A stretch of DNA of 64,000 nt from contig JAGPYM010000017.1 in assembly GCA_020736575.1 (NCBI GenBank), forward strand, positions 868,001 through 932,000, written 5' to 3'. Positions 1 to 11,992 of the stretch are shown piece by piece. The notes beneath the pieces were generated by a model. That model was given only the letters and a program-made list of their open reading frames with translations, was not told the DNA's origin and searched no databases. Numbering within the stretch: the stretch's first letter is position 1; every line of letters begins with the position of its first letter. This DNA comes from Thelonectria olida (Eukaryota; Ascomycota; Sordariomycetes; Hypocreales; Nectriaceae). Position numbers and translations under genes: made by a program.

Positions 1-3000
1 ACCAGGTTCGTGGCGCAAAGTTTAGTGCCGGCGTGTTGGCCAGACTGTCGAGTGGCTTGCTGAGATTGGACGATTATGACGGGCCCAGGCCGCGTTCCAA
101 GCCTGAGCGTGCTGGACTTTGTGTCTGATGGCGATGGAACTCGACCAACTTAGCTACATAGTTAGTTGCTTGGGGGAAGCGGCCCGGGCAGATGACAAGC
201 CGAAGAGAGTTTTATGCAGACTGGAGGGAAGGCTGGGCACTGCACTATCGAAAAGCCAATTCAATTGATGAAGACGGCAGCAGCCCTACGGGAACGGTTG
301 AAGGATGCATCCGTTTCATCCATGGCATGGCGGAAGAGCTCTGTGCGCGTGCTGTCCCATGATGAACTAGCCGACGAAAACTAACAGCGTCGTAGTGCCG
401 AGAGAGGAAGCAGAAGGTGTGCTGCCGTTTGTAGATGAACTAGGCCGTTTCGATGGCTGTGAAGCAGGGACTGCGAATACGTCACATTGACAATTGTTCT
501 CTTTTCGGAGCATCATGACGACTGGGAGCGCATTGGGTGTGCATGAAGATGACGGTGTTTGTACGTAGTGATAAGCAACAACCACACGGCACAGCAGAGC
601 ATGACCTCCCTCCCGCTCAGGAACCAACCCGACCAGACAAGACAAGACAAGACAAGACAAGCAAACAGGTTTCCTCCAGTTATCCAACTAGGTCGTTACA
701 CACTCTTGCCCAATCCCCAATCTAGAAGACCAACGGTTCATCACGTGAGCCTAACTAAAGGGAGTCAGTCAGGGACCAATTTTAGAAAACGGTGAATGAG
801 ACGTGCTAGCAGATGAAGATCGCGGGTCGCTTGCCCCCCCCCGTGTTTGCTAGCCGGCAGCCTGACGTGGGCCGGTACGGGCTTCATCAGATAGGCCAAG
901 CTTGATCGAGGACACCTGGGGAGCAAACACCACTGCCACACCACATGGGAGGATCGAATGGGTTTGAAGAACAAGCAGAAGAACGGTGCCTTGCGGGTAG
1001 GGCGGTCATCTCCGCAAGCCACGATTGATCATGTGATGGCAGGGGAAGGAAGGCATGCGAAGGCGGCTATCTATGCGTCGTGGTTGGGCTTGACGAGGGA
1101 GGAAAAAGGAAAAAGGGCACTCATCCCACGCATCACTGTGGGCTCGAGAGATTGTTTGCTCTGCTTGCATCTTGGCGGGCTGTTGGTGGAAGTCATGTCA
1201 TGATGCATGATGCAGCGTCCATCACATCACGCATCGAGCGAGCGAGGCATGCAAAGGGAGTGAGAGGGCTTGGGTGTCTGATTGATTTGGGTCAGAAATG
1301 TTTCAATCATTTGGCGCGAATTGCAGGATCATGTTGCATGGCTTGCTTGTTGGGGTGAAGTTGGATCCTTGCACGCGGTGCGGTGGTGGGCATGGGGCCG
1401 GCCTCAGGTTACCGGCGTGGTCTTGCCCGTATAGCCGTGATTGTCGCCGTGGTGTTGATGAGGGAAGGGAAGGGGAGGGATCGACTCGGCTTTGGCCAGG
1501 TTGGGTGCGGTTCCGCGGCTGGGGGAGAACGAGACTCGGCTGTGATGAGATGCAGGGCAGAGTCATCAACGAGTCAACGACGAGTCAAGTGACATTTGAC
1601 AATGTGACAGACGGGACAGTGGGTACTTTTGCGCATGAAAATGAAGGACTAGAACAACAAGAGAGAGAGATGCAAGGGATCGTGATTAGACAGGGCAGAC
1701 TCTCCAGAGTGTCATTCAATCTGGGGAAAAAGGGGTGGGGATCGGAGGAACCGTGATTGCGATCTGACAGTTTTTCAGTTGACAGGGTCGGTTACACAGG
1801 AGGAGGACTGACTGGTACGCAGATAGATAGAGAGAGGAGGGAGAGTGTGTGTGAGAGACGGGAGAGACAGGCAGGGAGAGAAGACGGATGCTACGTATTT
1901 GGGGTAGTTACATACAGCAGTTAACTCCAATACCACGGTAGAACTGCCGACGCAAAGAAGAGGGCACTCAACTCACTCTCACCCACTGGCAACTCAAGAC
2001 CCTGGGCGACCCTGGGCTAGCTTGGGCATTAGTCTCGGCAGAGAGGGTTGGCAAGGTGGTAACGGCGGTTTTGAAACGTGAGCAAAGGCCGGCATGGACG
2101 ATGGGAAGGAATAGTGATCGACAAGGCAACTAAACAAAGAAGTGGAGAGACGTGGCATTTGACGCCATATTGATTCTGGCGGAATGGGGACTCTTGACAA
2201 GCACTTTGGGAGTCGTGAGTTTTTGAAACCCACCTGAAGAGGGAGATTAATGCAGACAAGGCTGTTTAGGGGAGAGCAGAGCAGAGAAGAGAGAGAGAGA
2301 GACAGAAAGGAATGAATGAATGAGGGAATGGGTGGGTGCTTGCCGCCGTCTTGCTCTTGTTTGCTTGTTATTGCTGTTGTGTGTCTCGTGTTGGCTGTGA
2401 TTGCATGCACGCGTCCTTTTTCCCTCTCTCTCTCTGCTTGCTTTGCCTCTTCTCTTGGTGTGTACAAAAGGATAGGGACGCTCACCACGCCTCGCCTGAA
2501 GCCACGAACCCGACAGACTGGTTCATCACAGCGACTCCCCTCCATTCACATGACAGAGACGCGGCCTTCCGGGGGGGCTTTCCGGGGGGCTGTTGGGTTT
2601 GCAGCCATATCACACTCTCTCTCCTACATTACCTGCGATGCACTATGTAAGATGACTGTGCTATGAGTCCATCATCAACAGATAAACTAATCCGGCTGGT
2701 CATCATCACCATGATGATTGCATGCATCCAATTCCTCCCTTTTCAACTAGTCTACACAACTCTTTTCGGCAACAGACAGATCCGTCAAACACTGCATAAA
2801 ACCATCCCTTGTTAGCTCCATCAGCCATCTTCTGCCCGTCTATGTATGGACTCTGTCCCCGCCCCTCCGCCCGTTTTAGTCGCCCGCCCTGCCGCTGGGA
2901 TCAGGGCTCCATCCCATCGTCCGTCCGAGTAGAGTAATACAGGCATGTCATGGACGGGTCATGATACATACGACCCTTTTTTGGGTATCCTTGGTATCCC

Positions 3001-4126
3001 TACTGCGGACGAGGCAAGTAATGTTCTTTTATTATTGTATTTTGCTCTATTTCTTTTCTTGGCCTTGACATGGGTGTGCCTTTGGCCTCTTGTCTCAGTC
3101 GCCATCGTTCACTCCTGAGACTCGACACAGGCAGAGACACTCAACAACACAGCACAGGAAAAAGGAAGCTCCCAGTTAGACGTACACAATGCACATTCCA
3201 AGCCCCAATCCGTGCTTCATGCGGCGCGCAAACAAACATAGCTCCCACGAGCCCCCCCCCAATCGGCTTCCGTCGTCAGCTTGCCACGCCCCAACGCACG
3301 CACTTCGCGACCTCTCTCAACTTTCACGATTCAATCCCAGCTAGTCTCCTTTCTAGTCTTGCTCTCTCTCTCGCCCCCCCCCCCCTTCTGCGATCTCTCT
3401 AGGAGTACGTACCTCTTACACCTCTGTCTCTCTGTCTCTCTGCTTTCACGCACACTCTCTCCCGCCTCACATCTGGCAAAGACGGGGGACACGGCACCCA
3501 TGTCCATCGGCGGTATGTGCGGCCATGGCCGAAATGGAGAGGGAAGCCTGAGAAAGCAACGAGGAGAGAGTGACTGGCAAGCGAGGGGGGAGAATGGGAC
3601 ACTTGCCATGTCTCATCAGCCTCCGAAACACAGCCAAACGAAACCGTCCGTCCGTTGCCAGAAAGAGTCGTCGTCGTCGGTGCGTGCGTTGCTTGGTGTT
3701 TGTTGCCCTGGTCTGTCTCATTCTTCATGACCCCTGCTTCCCTTCCCGCATCCACACGCACCCCCCATGCCATGCCCAGTCCCTCCCCTCCCTCCCTCCA
3801 TTCATTGTTAGACCTACATGTCCAACGACTACGGAGTATTTTCCCACCCCAACCCAATGGAATAATAAGCATGGCGTTGGTGGCCCTTCACCTGAAGGTC
3901 CTCATTAGCCCATGCTTGTCCATGTTCCTTCAAAACCCTTCCCCTCCTCCCCTTGGCCGTTGATGCTTATAGAGCCCACATCGCTCTCGCAGTAGATTAT
4001 CGAGATCGTCCATCCTCTCGAACCTGTTCCCATATCCTCTCCAGTCAGACTGCTTCTCTTTACCTCTGTTGGTCCCGTCGATTTACTATAGTGATCATCG
4101 CCCTGTCTATCCGTCCTAAGCCCACA
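1..4126. other. Long non-coding stretch upstream of the F-box gene
   Basis: I see no convincing gene here. The open frames on both strands are short, rich in Ser/Pro/Arg and do not show any recognisable motif. The sequence is marked by low complexity: five tandem GACAA units at 636-660, purine runs near 1655-1875 and 2280-2310, and C/T-rich runs with homopolymer C near 3255-3265 and 3375-3386. The last 800 bases read as a CT-rich fungal promoter and leader on the + strand. Whether the left part is the flank of a gene beyond the window edge cannot be told. Confidence 0.6.
636..660. repeat. Microsatellite (GACAA)x5
   Basis: Five perfect tandem copies of the pentamer GACAA lie in the non-coding stretch, flanked by two imperfect units. 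It is a simple sequence repeat with no sign of a coding role. Confidence 0.9.
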
Positions 4127-4837
4127 ATGATCGTCCTTCCTCGTCTACCGATGAGCCCGGATGTGAAGCTTCCTCCCATCTATCCTTCTCCCATCTACTC
4201 GCCGGTCCAGACCATCACCCTGCCGAGCCCAGGGACCTTTTCCGTCTCCCGCTCCCCTTCTCTCCCGAGGCAATTCCCCCCCGTTATGCCCTCGCCGCTG
4301 GAACGGTTACCCAACGAGCTCCAGAGGCTCATATTCTCGCACCTCGACTATCAGTCCCTCATCTACCTCTCGACAATGAACCGGCACTTTCACCGAATCG
4401 TCCACCCTCAGGAAATGGCCGATCCCCTGGACAAGTTCCAGTTCGTCATGAGAGCGGCCAAGGACTTCCCGCAGCACCGACCCAGCGAGAAGGGCCAAGA
4501 CCACCAGCCGGGCAACTACGAGTGCTACATCTGCTTCCGCGTACGGAGGCCGGAGCACTTTGACGTGACGCAGCCGCAGTCCGCCTACGTCGACATGCTC
4601 GGGCGGGTGGTTTCGGAGCGTGAGCCGGGCCCTGGCGACCGTCTCGTCCCAATGCGGCGGTTCTGCATCGAGTGCGGCGTCAAGTGCGGGCTTCACGTGC
4701 CGTTCGACTGCATGACGACGAGGACGGGCCTCGACCTCTGGGTGTGTCGGTGCAAGATGGTCTGGCAGAAGCCGTCATGCTTGAAGTGTCCCGACTGCGG
4801 AGGGAGCTGCCCACTGCGGCCAAAACGAAAGTGGTGA
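4127..4837 (+). CDS. F-box protein with a Cys-rich, probably zinc-binding C-terminal region
   Basis: A single-exon gene of 236 codons if the ATG at 4127 is used. The frame is open upstream to an ATG at 3953, but that part looks like leader. After a Pro/Ser-rich N-terminus of about 55 residues comes an F-box (about residues 56-95, SPLERLPNELQRLIF), the Skp1-binding helix bundle that places substrates on SCF ubiquitin ligases. The C-terminal half has cysteines in pairs: C133/C136, C180/C183/C187, C207/C209 and C218/C221/C224/C228. This suggests one or two structural zinc sites in place of the usual WD40 or LRR substrate domain. Substrate unknown. An AATAAA at 5219-5224 could be its polyadenylation signal. 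F-box call is firm; the zinc-site call is inference from spacing. Confidence 0.85.
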   Translation: MIVLPRLPMSPDVKLPPIYPSPIYSPVQTITLPSPGTFSVSRSPSLPRQFPPVMPSPLERLPNELQRLIFSHLDYQSLIYLSTMNRHFHRIVHPQEMADPLDKFQFVMRAAKDFPQHRPSEKGQDHQPGNYECYICFRVRRPEHFDVTQPQSAYVDMLGRVVSEREPGPGDRLVPMRRFCIECGVKCGLHVPFDCMTTRTGLDLWVCRCKMVWQKPSCLKCPDCGGSCPLRPKRKW

Positions 4838-6061
4838 TTTGGGAAAACGAGCAAGAGAACAAAAGCATCAGTTGACGCGGCCTTGGCCTCTCCTTTTGAA
4901 TTGGGGACTTTGACTTGCAAGGCATGGGCAGGCTGTTCATGGGGCAGAGCCAACATGTTTCGGTCCAGGTTTATACTACGGTACGGGCCTGTCAGCTGAA
5001 AGAGAGATCCACAGAATCGAACGAACGAACCCATCGAAACGGCAGCTGGCCAGACGGCATTGCCGTTTTTGAGATCCGGGGTGGTTGGGCCAAGAGCTAT
5101 ACTTCGGAAGCTTTTGCTATAGCACGACGCGGGGCGAGGCGGAAGCGGTTTCGAGTACAGCGAATGATGCAGGGCTATTATCGTATGCGCTTGTACCCCA
5201 GTCTTTGTATGGGAACGGAATAAAAAATCGGCGTGTTTGGGTATATGGATGATTGGTGTCTTTGGGAGGGAGGGAATATCTGCTTTTGTCGTTGCACTCT
5301 TTTGCTAATTTTTTTTTCTTTCCCTTTGTTTAATATCTGATTGTACACGTATATAGAGATGGAAGACTTCACGGTCCTGAAGCAGGCAAGACAAGGAAAG
5401 GCAAGGCAGGGTTTGGGATACCATGATGACCTATATAGGAAACAAGATCAGCACATGCACGCAATCAATTAATCAATCAATCAAACCCGAGAAAGAGGCA
5501 TCCCAAACTTGTGGGACACATGAAAGAATAGGAAAACTCTCTCACTAACCCCGGAAGAGCAGCCGACATTGTCATGAGCTGACCTCACGCGGTTGTTGGT
5601 CCAGCATGGTGCAATGTGGTGCGTGTAGCCAGCTTCTTCTTTGGCCTCTTTTTGCTCCGTGCCTTTTTTTTTTCCTGTGTTGTCACATGCTGTTTTCTAT
5701 TTTTCCACTTCTTCTTCTTTTGTACCGGCAATGCGGTTCAAGTTGTTGTGCGGTGAGGAACGGCATTTTTGGTGGTGGCTTGGTCGCACAAAGAAATGAT
5801 TGTGTAAGTGACAGACGTTTATATCGTGAATCAAAGCTTCTCCTTGATAATACCCAGCCCCTTGAGCTTTCGTATTTATTATTGCTTCACTGTCCCTGCC
5901 ACTGGCTCCGACTTCGCACAATGATAAAGCCCCCCTTTGTCTGTGATTCATTCTTCCGTGCTCAACATATCATCTCGCTCTGGCTGGACCCTTGCTCACT
6001 CGCATGAACTGCTTCCTAATATGTGCCATGCACCCCGGCCATCTCCATCGCCATCTCCATC
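4838..6061. other. Intergenic region between the F-box and SET genes
   Basis: No gene recognised. It holds the 3' flank of the F-box gene (AATAAA at 5219-5224), a short TCAA-type repeat near 5466-5485, and T-rich sequence near 5660-5720 that is probably the promoter of the SET-domain gene. Short open frames here lack any motif. Confidence 0.6.
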
Positions 6062-7326
6062 ATGCCTACAACCACAAATTCGATTCCTAGTATGAGCCTC
6101 CAACTCACACCCCAAGTTCGCATGCATTTGGAGACGACAGAACACAACGCCATGCACAACCTCGAGGTACGTCTAGGGCCTGTACCAGCAGCGGTCCAGC
6201 TTTGTCCTAACTACCCTCAAAGGCGCAGACACCTTCATTCTGGCCATCTCCCGACAGCATCGACACTGAATACGCCTGCACCTCCGAGTCGGAATCCAGC
6301 TCTTGCTCGTACTCGGAGCCGTGGAGTGAGGACGACGACAACGAAGACGACGACGACAATGATGAGTATGCTTCGCCGACCAAATGTCCGACTTATCATG
6401 CGCTTCACTAACAAGTCATGCAGGTTTGTGCTGTGCCTCACGAGCCGTGGCGCTCGCCCACTTGAGCCGACCAGCAGTCTATGTCCATCATTACCTCGAC
6501 GATTCTCCTTCATGCCATTAGAAGCGACCGAGCAAACTGAAGAGTCCATGCCTTTGACAGAACCGCCACCCAAAGACCAGCAAATCCAAGACTTTGAGCC
6601 TTCCCCAAAAACGATCCTCTTCCAAAATGACTATTTCGCCGTCTACGAGTCGACAATTGCTGGATGGGGCGCGTTTGCTGCCAGGGACCTCAAGCACGGC
6701 GACAAAATCCTCGTCGAACAACCGCTCTTCATAGCCAATTCTCTGTCGCTGTTTAGTGAGTTCGAAAAGCTGGACGAAAAGGCGCGCGAACTTGCTCTGG
6801 GATTGCATGCCAATGAGATGTGCAAGCCGGGCACTCCGAAGCTCCAGGCGATCTGGATGGCCAACTGGTAACTTCTCTTCTCCCCTACTTTGCCCACCAC
6901 GAGGACATGTTTTGTCAATGGACTGTACTCGGAATCATCGGGTCCGTGTCTTCCGCCGCCTCCATGGTGGCACCATATCAGATCCACGTCTCCCGTCTCC
7001 TCCGAGCCGTTCACTGCCACCAGAGCCATTACTAACTTTTGTGCAGCTTCTCAACAGGGGTCAGGGACTTGGCAGGTCTGTTCGTGGTCGCTTCTCGTTT
7101 CAACCATTCATGCCGTCCAGGAGACAATGTCGAATACACTTTCAGCGACGACAGCCACTCTCTCGAGATGATTGTCAAGGCCACCACCATCACGGCCGGC
7201 CAGGAGCTGACGATATCGTACGGAACCAAGCGGACACCCTTGGATCTCTACTTCAGATACGGATTCCGATGTCGCTGCGGAACGTGTCCTGGTTTACCCG
7301 ATGACGAAGAAGTGGACATATGGTAG
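6062..7326 (+). CDS. SET-domain protein (fungal SET5/SMYD-like)
   Basis: Four exons: 6062-6166, 6229-6365, 6424-6867 and 7047-7326, giving 321 residues; an in-frame ATG at 6023 would add 13. The introns have GTACGT, GTATGC and GTAACT donors, CTAAC branch sites and CAG acceptors. Splicing reveals an acidic Glu/Asp/Ser stretch (about residues 50-80) that is hidden in the unspliced frame. The SET fold follows: the start motif GWGAFAARDLKHGDKI, the SAM/lysine pocket RFNHSC at 246-251, GQELTISYG at 280-288, and a post-SET C304-x-C306-x2-C309 cluster. Proteins of this type are lysine methyltransferases, but this subfamily is large and mostly uncharacterised in fungi, so histone or non-histone substrates are both possible. 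The gene converges on the transcription factor at 7806. Confidence 0.85.
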
Positions 7327-7805
7327 AGTGGCAGACTGCCACTGAATTGATCCAAAGGAATCACCTCGGTGGAGCACCAACATGGCATATTTATTCGGGG
7401 ACAGGAGAGCTCTTCTCTCTGGGACGACACGGCCGAGGATTAAAAGTACTGCTTTCGGGTCGAAACAGGTCTATTTGGGGTATGGCGTTCAAGGTCTTGG
7501 TGATGGGTTTTGGGTCATATCTCGAGCATGGTGGGAGCAACCGTGGCCAAGATTTGCGAAAATGAGAACTGCTTCGACCCATATGTCGTTTCCCATGTCG
7601 ATGGCTTCGAAGGCTTCTTCATGTCCGAATGCTGACAGAGCCCATGGGATGACATCTGGCACGGCACCTCACTCGTAACACTGACATTTATGGGCGGGTA
7701 TTTGATTCAACATTGCTATGAACCCGGCGCATAGAGCCTAAAATAAAACCATCAAGGCATTCTTTCATAAGAATAAAGAGGACACCCACTGCCTGCAACA
7801 CGTTA
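7327..7805. other. Convergent 3' flanks of the SET and Zn2Cys6 genes
   Basis: Stretch between two facing 3' ends. An AATAAA lies on the + strand at 7742-7747. No further coding signal seen. Confidence 0.6.
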
Positions 7806-10679
7806 TTATACCATGGATTCACCCATATCACCATCTTTAAGAGCTCCCAGCAGCATCCGTGCAATATCCCTATCCGCCTTATCATCTGTGTTGCCCATCT
7901 CGTCCCACACCGTCTCAATCCACTCGGCAGAGATGTCGGGCATAGGTCCGTCAAGATACATGCCCTCAAATTCGCTCGTGCCGCTGGGCGATTCCTCCTG
8001 CACCTGGAACACGCTATTGGGGTCGGCCCCCAGGCCATTGATGCCCTCCGAGGGAAGAGTGTTTGTGTTTGACGGTCCGTCTGTCGCCATTTGCGAACGG
8101 ATCTGTTCACGCAGAGCCTCGATGGCGGCTTCGTCCGTGTTGGACATGTGAGAGTCGGTTTGAGAGAGCGGCGAGTTGTGTGAGTCAGAGTCGGAGTGAC
8201 TACATTGTACAGCACTCAAGCCATTACTTAGATTCACGTCCGAGCCCGTGCCAAACCGATGTGAGGGGTTTGATGCGCGGTTGGCCTCAATCAGGGCCTT
8301 TAAGGGGCTGAAGCCACCCACGAAGAGCCCGCGCAAGCTCACGGGGAAATCTCCATCTTCAGGTAAACGACCCTTGCTGAGACTGACGTCCAAAGCCAAC
8401 GCGAGCCGCAGGTAGGAGCTCGGTTGGAGCGCGAGAATGTCAGTCCAGTCGGTGATGTTGGGATTCTGGTTCCCCTGCGGATTGGCATTGTCCACCTGTG
8501 CGAGGTTCACTACGTGTCGCACGATCTCGCTAACCCAGTCGACGCCGTCGTATTGAGGCTGGTACGTTCTCATGGCCTCGATGAGAATGTTCAACCGGTG
8601 CTGCTTCAACGCCGAGGCCGCGTTCGAGTCGAGGCTCGGGTCTTTGGCCGGTGCCGAGAGTTTGACATCCAAGATATTGAGGACGAGAGGGAGCGCCGTG
8701 CATGCCACAGCAGAGATGGGCAGCCATCTCGCCAATTTCAGATGGACAAGCTCTTTGAGACACTCGGTGACTCCCGAGGCCGCGTCCTGGAGTTCGTGGC
8801 GGTTCTCGTAGATTGTCGACAGCCCCCTCGTCGACGTCACGGCGTTGGGGCTATCGCCGTTCGGGATCGCCTGGAGGATGGCTAGGTGCAAAATCTCATG
8901 GTGCGCCAGCACGACACGCGATGAGTGGTAGTACATGTACATGAGGTTTGTGTACAAGATGGCAGAGTCATGTTGAAACTCCTTTCTGTTGTCCGTGCCA
9001 CCGTGAGAAAGGGGGCTGCCTCCAAACAAGGGGAACCGTGATGATGCAGATTTGTACCATCGTCGCAGGGCCGTTTTGCACTCCTGGATCCGAATCGCAT
9101 TCTCAGGACTGGACTGGCGTCCCCATCCGGGAGCATCGTCCAGAGGGAAGACGAGCATGAGAATGTCGGTCAAGACGACATACAGCTCGAGGATTTGTGC
9201 CAAGATCTCAGCAAGCGTCTTTTTGGTGCCAGGATTGTACACTCGCGATCGCTCAAACTCATTGTCCAGGTCGGCGAAGCCAAGAATGGGATTGGACTGG
9301 AAATCGAAGTGTGCCTTAGTAATCTGGATAGGCCGTCTCATGAGAAGGCCGAGCGTGCGGTCTCGAATGACGCAGCACCACCAAACCTTCTTGAGAATGT
9401 TCTGCTTTCGATGTTGCATCGGATGGGTGGCGGCCGAGAAGACGGGCATGGCGGCGTAGTGATGGGCTTCGGCGCTCTTCGCATGCTGAATCGCGAGGCT
9501 GAGCCACGATGTGTTCGGATTGCGGGTCGAGGAGGGAGACCAGAAGGACAGGAGCAGGGCAGCCTGGGCGATGGAGAGCGAGGAAGATTCGGACTCAAAG
9601 TCGTAGAGCAGCTTGGCGCGTCGATACAGTGCAGCTCTGGCAGCGCGAATGTTTGGGTATCCTAGAGCCTTGATGGAGCTGCGGGAGACAAAGTTGCAAG
9701 ACGCGAAAAGGACTGCTTGGAATACCAAGAGAGACATACGCTCTGTTGGCATGCCAGCATTGGCGCTGTGGCAGTAGAGATCCCAAAAGTCTCCCTCGTT
9801 CAATATCGGTAGCAAGGGGTGAACGTGAAGGAAGTATTGTTGGAGGAACTCGTCTAGCAGAGCTCGAGTAGGCACACGAAGACATCCTTGCAACTCTAGA
9901 TAATTGACGTCTTGAGGCGGGATGTTGGGGAGGTTTCCCATTGTGAGAAAGGGGTAGTACGAGTAGACAATGTCGGAGGTGAGGCCGTTTTGGGTATGAT
10001 TGTTCATGGTGGAAAACTGATTCACTGAGCCCGTGTAGTTGGTTTGGCCATTGTTTACTGAAGACACAAGGGGTCAGCTGGGCTCTTTTACTTGCTTTCG
10101 GGCGTGAGATATAATTACCTCGACGCTGATGCGAAGACTGCTGGGAGATCCGAGGTTGTGGGTTGAGAGACTCTGTCATGAGGCTATCTCGTCGACTGTC
10201 ATGGTGTCCTTCGGGGCCGTTGGGAGACTCAAGTCCGTCCCCGAAGATGTCATCTTGTTGAGAGGCATGAGAGGGAGGCTCCGCGAGTGTGTTCATTCTA
10301 GATTTGACCACAGCTTCAGCGGAATTGGGCGAGCAAGCATGCGGGTCTTTGGGCGTGTATGGAGGATGCGAGGCCTCAACATTGTCTCCTGTGGTCTCCC
10401 GCTGGGGTCTTCTGCTAGAGGGAAGAGTGAGGTCACGACAAGTTCTGATCGCTGACAATAGGTGAAGACATACAATCTGGAGGCTCTTCCAGTTACGACA
10501 CAAGCCTCACTGTCGAGGTAGCAGTTCATACAGGGACGTCCTCTCTGAGAGACATCACAGCGGACCTTTCGAGCTCGGCAAGAGAGGCAGGCCTTGGGGG
10601 CTCGCTTGCGGATCTTGGTTGTGGGTTTATGGGTGTGATCCATTGATTGGGTCTCAATTGAAGTCACTGTGGTCGTCAT
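7806..10679 (-). CDS. Zn2Cys6 transcription factor, cutinase-factor-1-beta-like
   Basis: Three exons read on the minus strand: 10679-10474, 10411-10119 and 10057-7806, 916 residues; introns of 62 and 61 nt close in phase. The binuclear zinc cluster is C31-x2-C34-x6-C41-x8-C50-x2-C53-x6-C60, preceded by a basic KIRKRAPK stretch, and it would bind CGG half-sites. A Ser/Pro/Gln-rich linker follows, then the fungal-specific middle homology region (with WVCC-like KVWWCCVIRDR and RRPIQI). The acidic C-terminus could be an activation region. The zinc cluster and the layout remind me of the cutinase transcription factor 1 beta family, which controls lipid/cutin-responsive genes; that assignment is from memory and moderate. 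The gene is divergent from the hydrolase at 11993 across 1.3 kb. Confidence 0.9.
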
Positions 10680-11992
10680 TGTTGCTGTCTTATGGTATGT
10701 TGTCTCAACTCCTAAGCTCGAGCAGAGAGACTGATCATGACACTAAAGGGAGAGGATGGGGAGGGAAAGAGAATGCGGGATGATGGAGGAAGGATGAGCA
10801 AGAGTTGGAGTAAGGTGGGTAAGTAGGACCCTTATTGACGAGTAGAGGAGCATTCTTTCCTTTCACTCATCGGGCTTTGATTGCCTAGCCAATCTCTTTC
10901 CATCCATCAAGGGACGTACGGGCATAATAGGACAAATGATACATCATGTCGGCCTCATCAGCTTCAATGTAAGAGTGCGGGGTGTGGAGATGTGTGGAGA
11001 GACGAAGCAGTGTGGGGTATGAGGTAGGGAGAGTTGAGAAGCATTCAAGCAAGCAAAGCGAGGTCATATCGGGACACGCCTTTGCTGGGGTGAAGTGCTG
11101 ACTCTCAGGTCCTGAGATAGTATCGAGATTGTTCGAGTCAGAAAATGGCTGCGACCTGCATACTAGTGAGTCGCACATGTTGTGGGCTCCCCCCTTGTCA
11201 TGATGCTCGCCCGTTAATCGGCTGTGCTTTGCCGCCGCAAACTCCAAAGCGCGGGGTTGACCTTTCAATTCCAGCCTTCTGAGTCATTAGCGCGCCTCCA
11301 TACTGACACATATTATTTCCTCGGGGTCCCATGAGTCCGTTCCGATGAGAACTACCGACAGATGGGATGCATACCTAGATAGGTATGTAGATGCGAATGA
11401 CCTGTAGATTCCTGTTGCTGGATGCAATAAAAGTCAGAGGACCCCCGCTTATTTCCTTCTATCTTACACCTATCAACACAATTTGCAAACTGGTAGTAAG
11501 CCTCGGACGTACGGCTACTTCGTCGTGATGGGATTGTTTGCGAAATCTGCAACCTGGTCTAGGGGAATATGCTTACATAGCAGTAGTCAATGTTTGTCGT
11601 CATGGGCAGTTCGACAACAAGAGTCTCCCACAGGGCTTCACAATGGTGGAAGACGTGGCTGGCCAGGTAAGAAGTATTCAAGAGAGATGATTTCGCTGCC
11701 CATGGCCGGGTCGATTCTGATAGGATCCCCATTGCCATATATGGATTTTGAATTTATGTTTGTTCCTATCGGTAGAAAGCCGAGGATTTGACTAGGTGAA
11801 ACTGACGGCCATTCATGCTGACGTAGTTGTGTGCCTGCCTCAGAATATACTAACTAATACGAATCCGATACGAGAGTTCCCACCCATTGATCTTTACATC
11901 ACCGTGTCACGGCTCAAGTTAAGTCGCTGGAAGAGCAGACTTGTCTACTACGAATACGTGGGCCTTTATTGATTTTCTTGCAAATAGTTGAA
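10680..11992. other. Shared upstream region of the transcription factor and hydrolase genes
   Basis: No gene recognised in 1.3 kb between two divergent genes. The short frames on both strands have no motif and low-complexity composition. It should hold both promoters. Confidence 0.6.

Noticed and set aside
1994..2545. 183-codon open frame on the minus strand
   Set aside because: Low-complexity Ser/Leu/Arg composition, overlaps open frames on the other strand, no motif.
2966..2975. ACATACGACC, the usual first bases of fungal 5S rRNA
   Set aside because: The match stops after ten bases; the following sequence has no 5S internal control region or helix pairing.
11483..11791. 102-codon plus-strand frame upstream of the hydrolase
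   Set aside because: No motif or codon bias like its neighbours.
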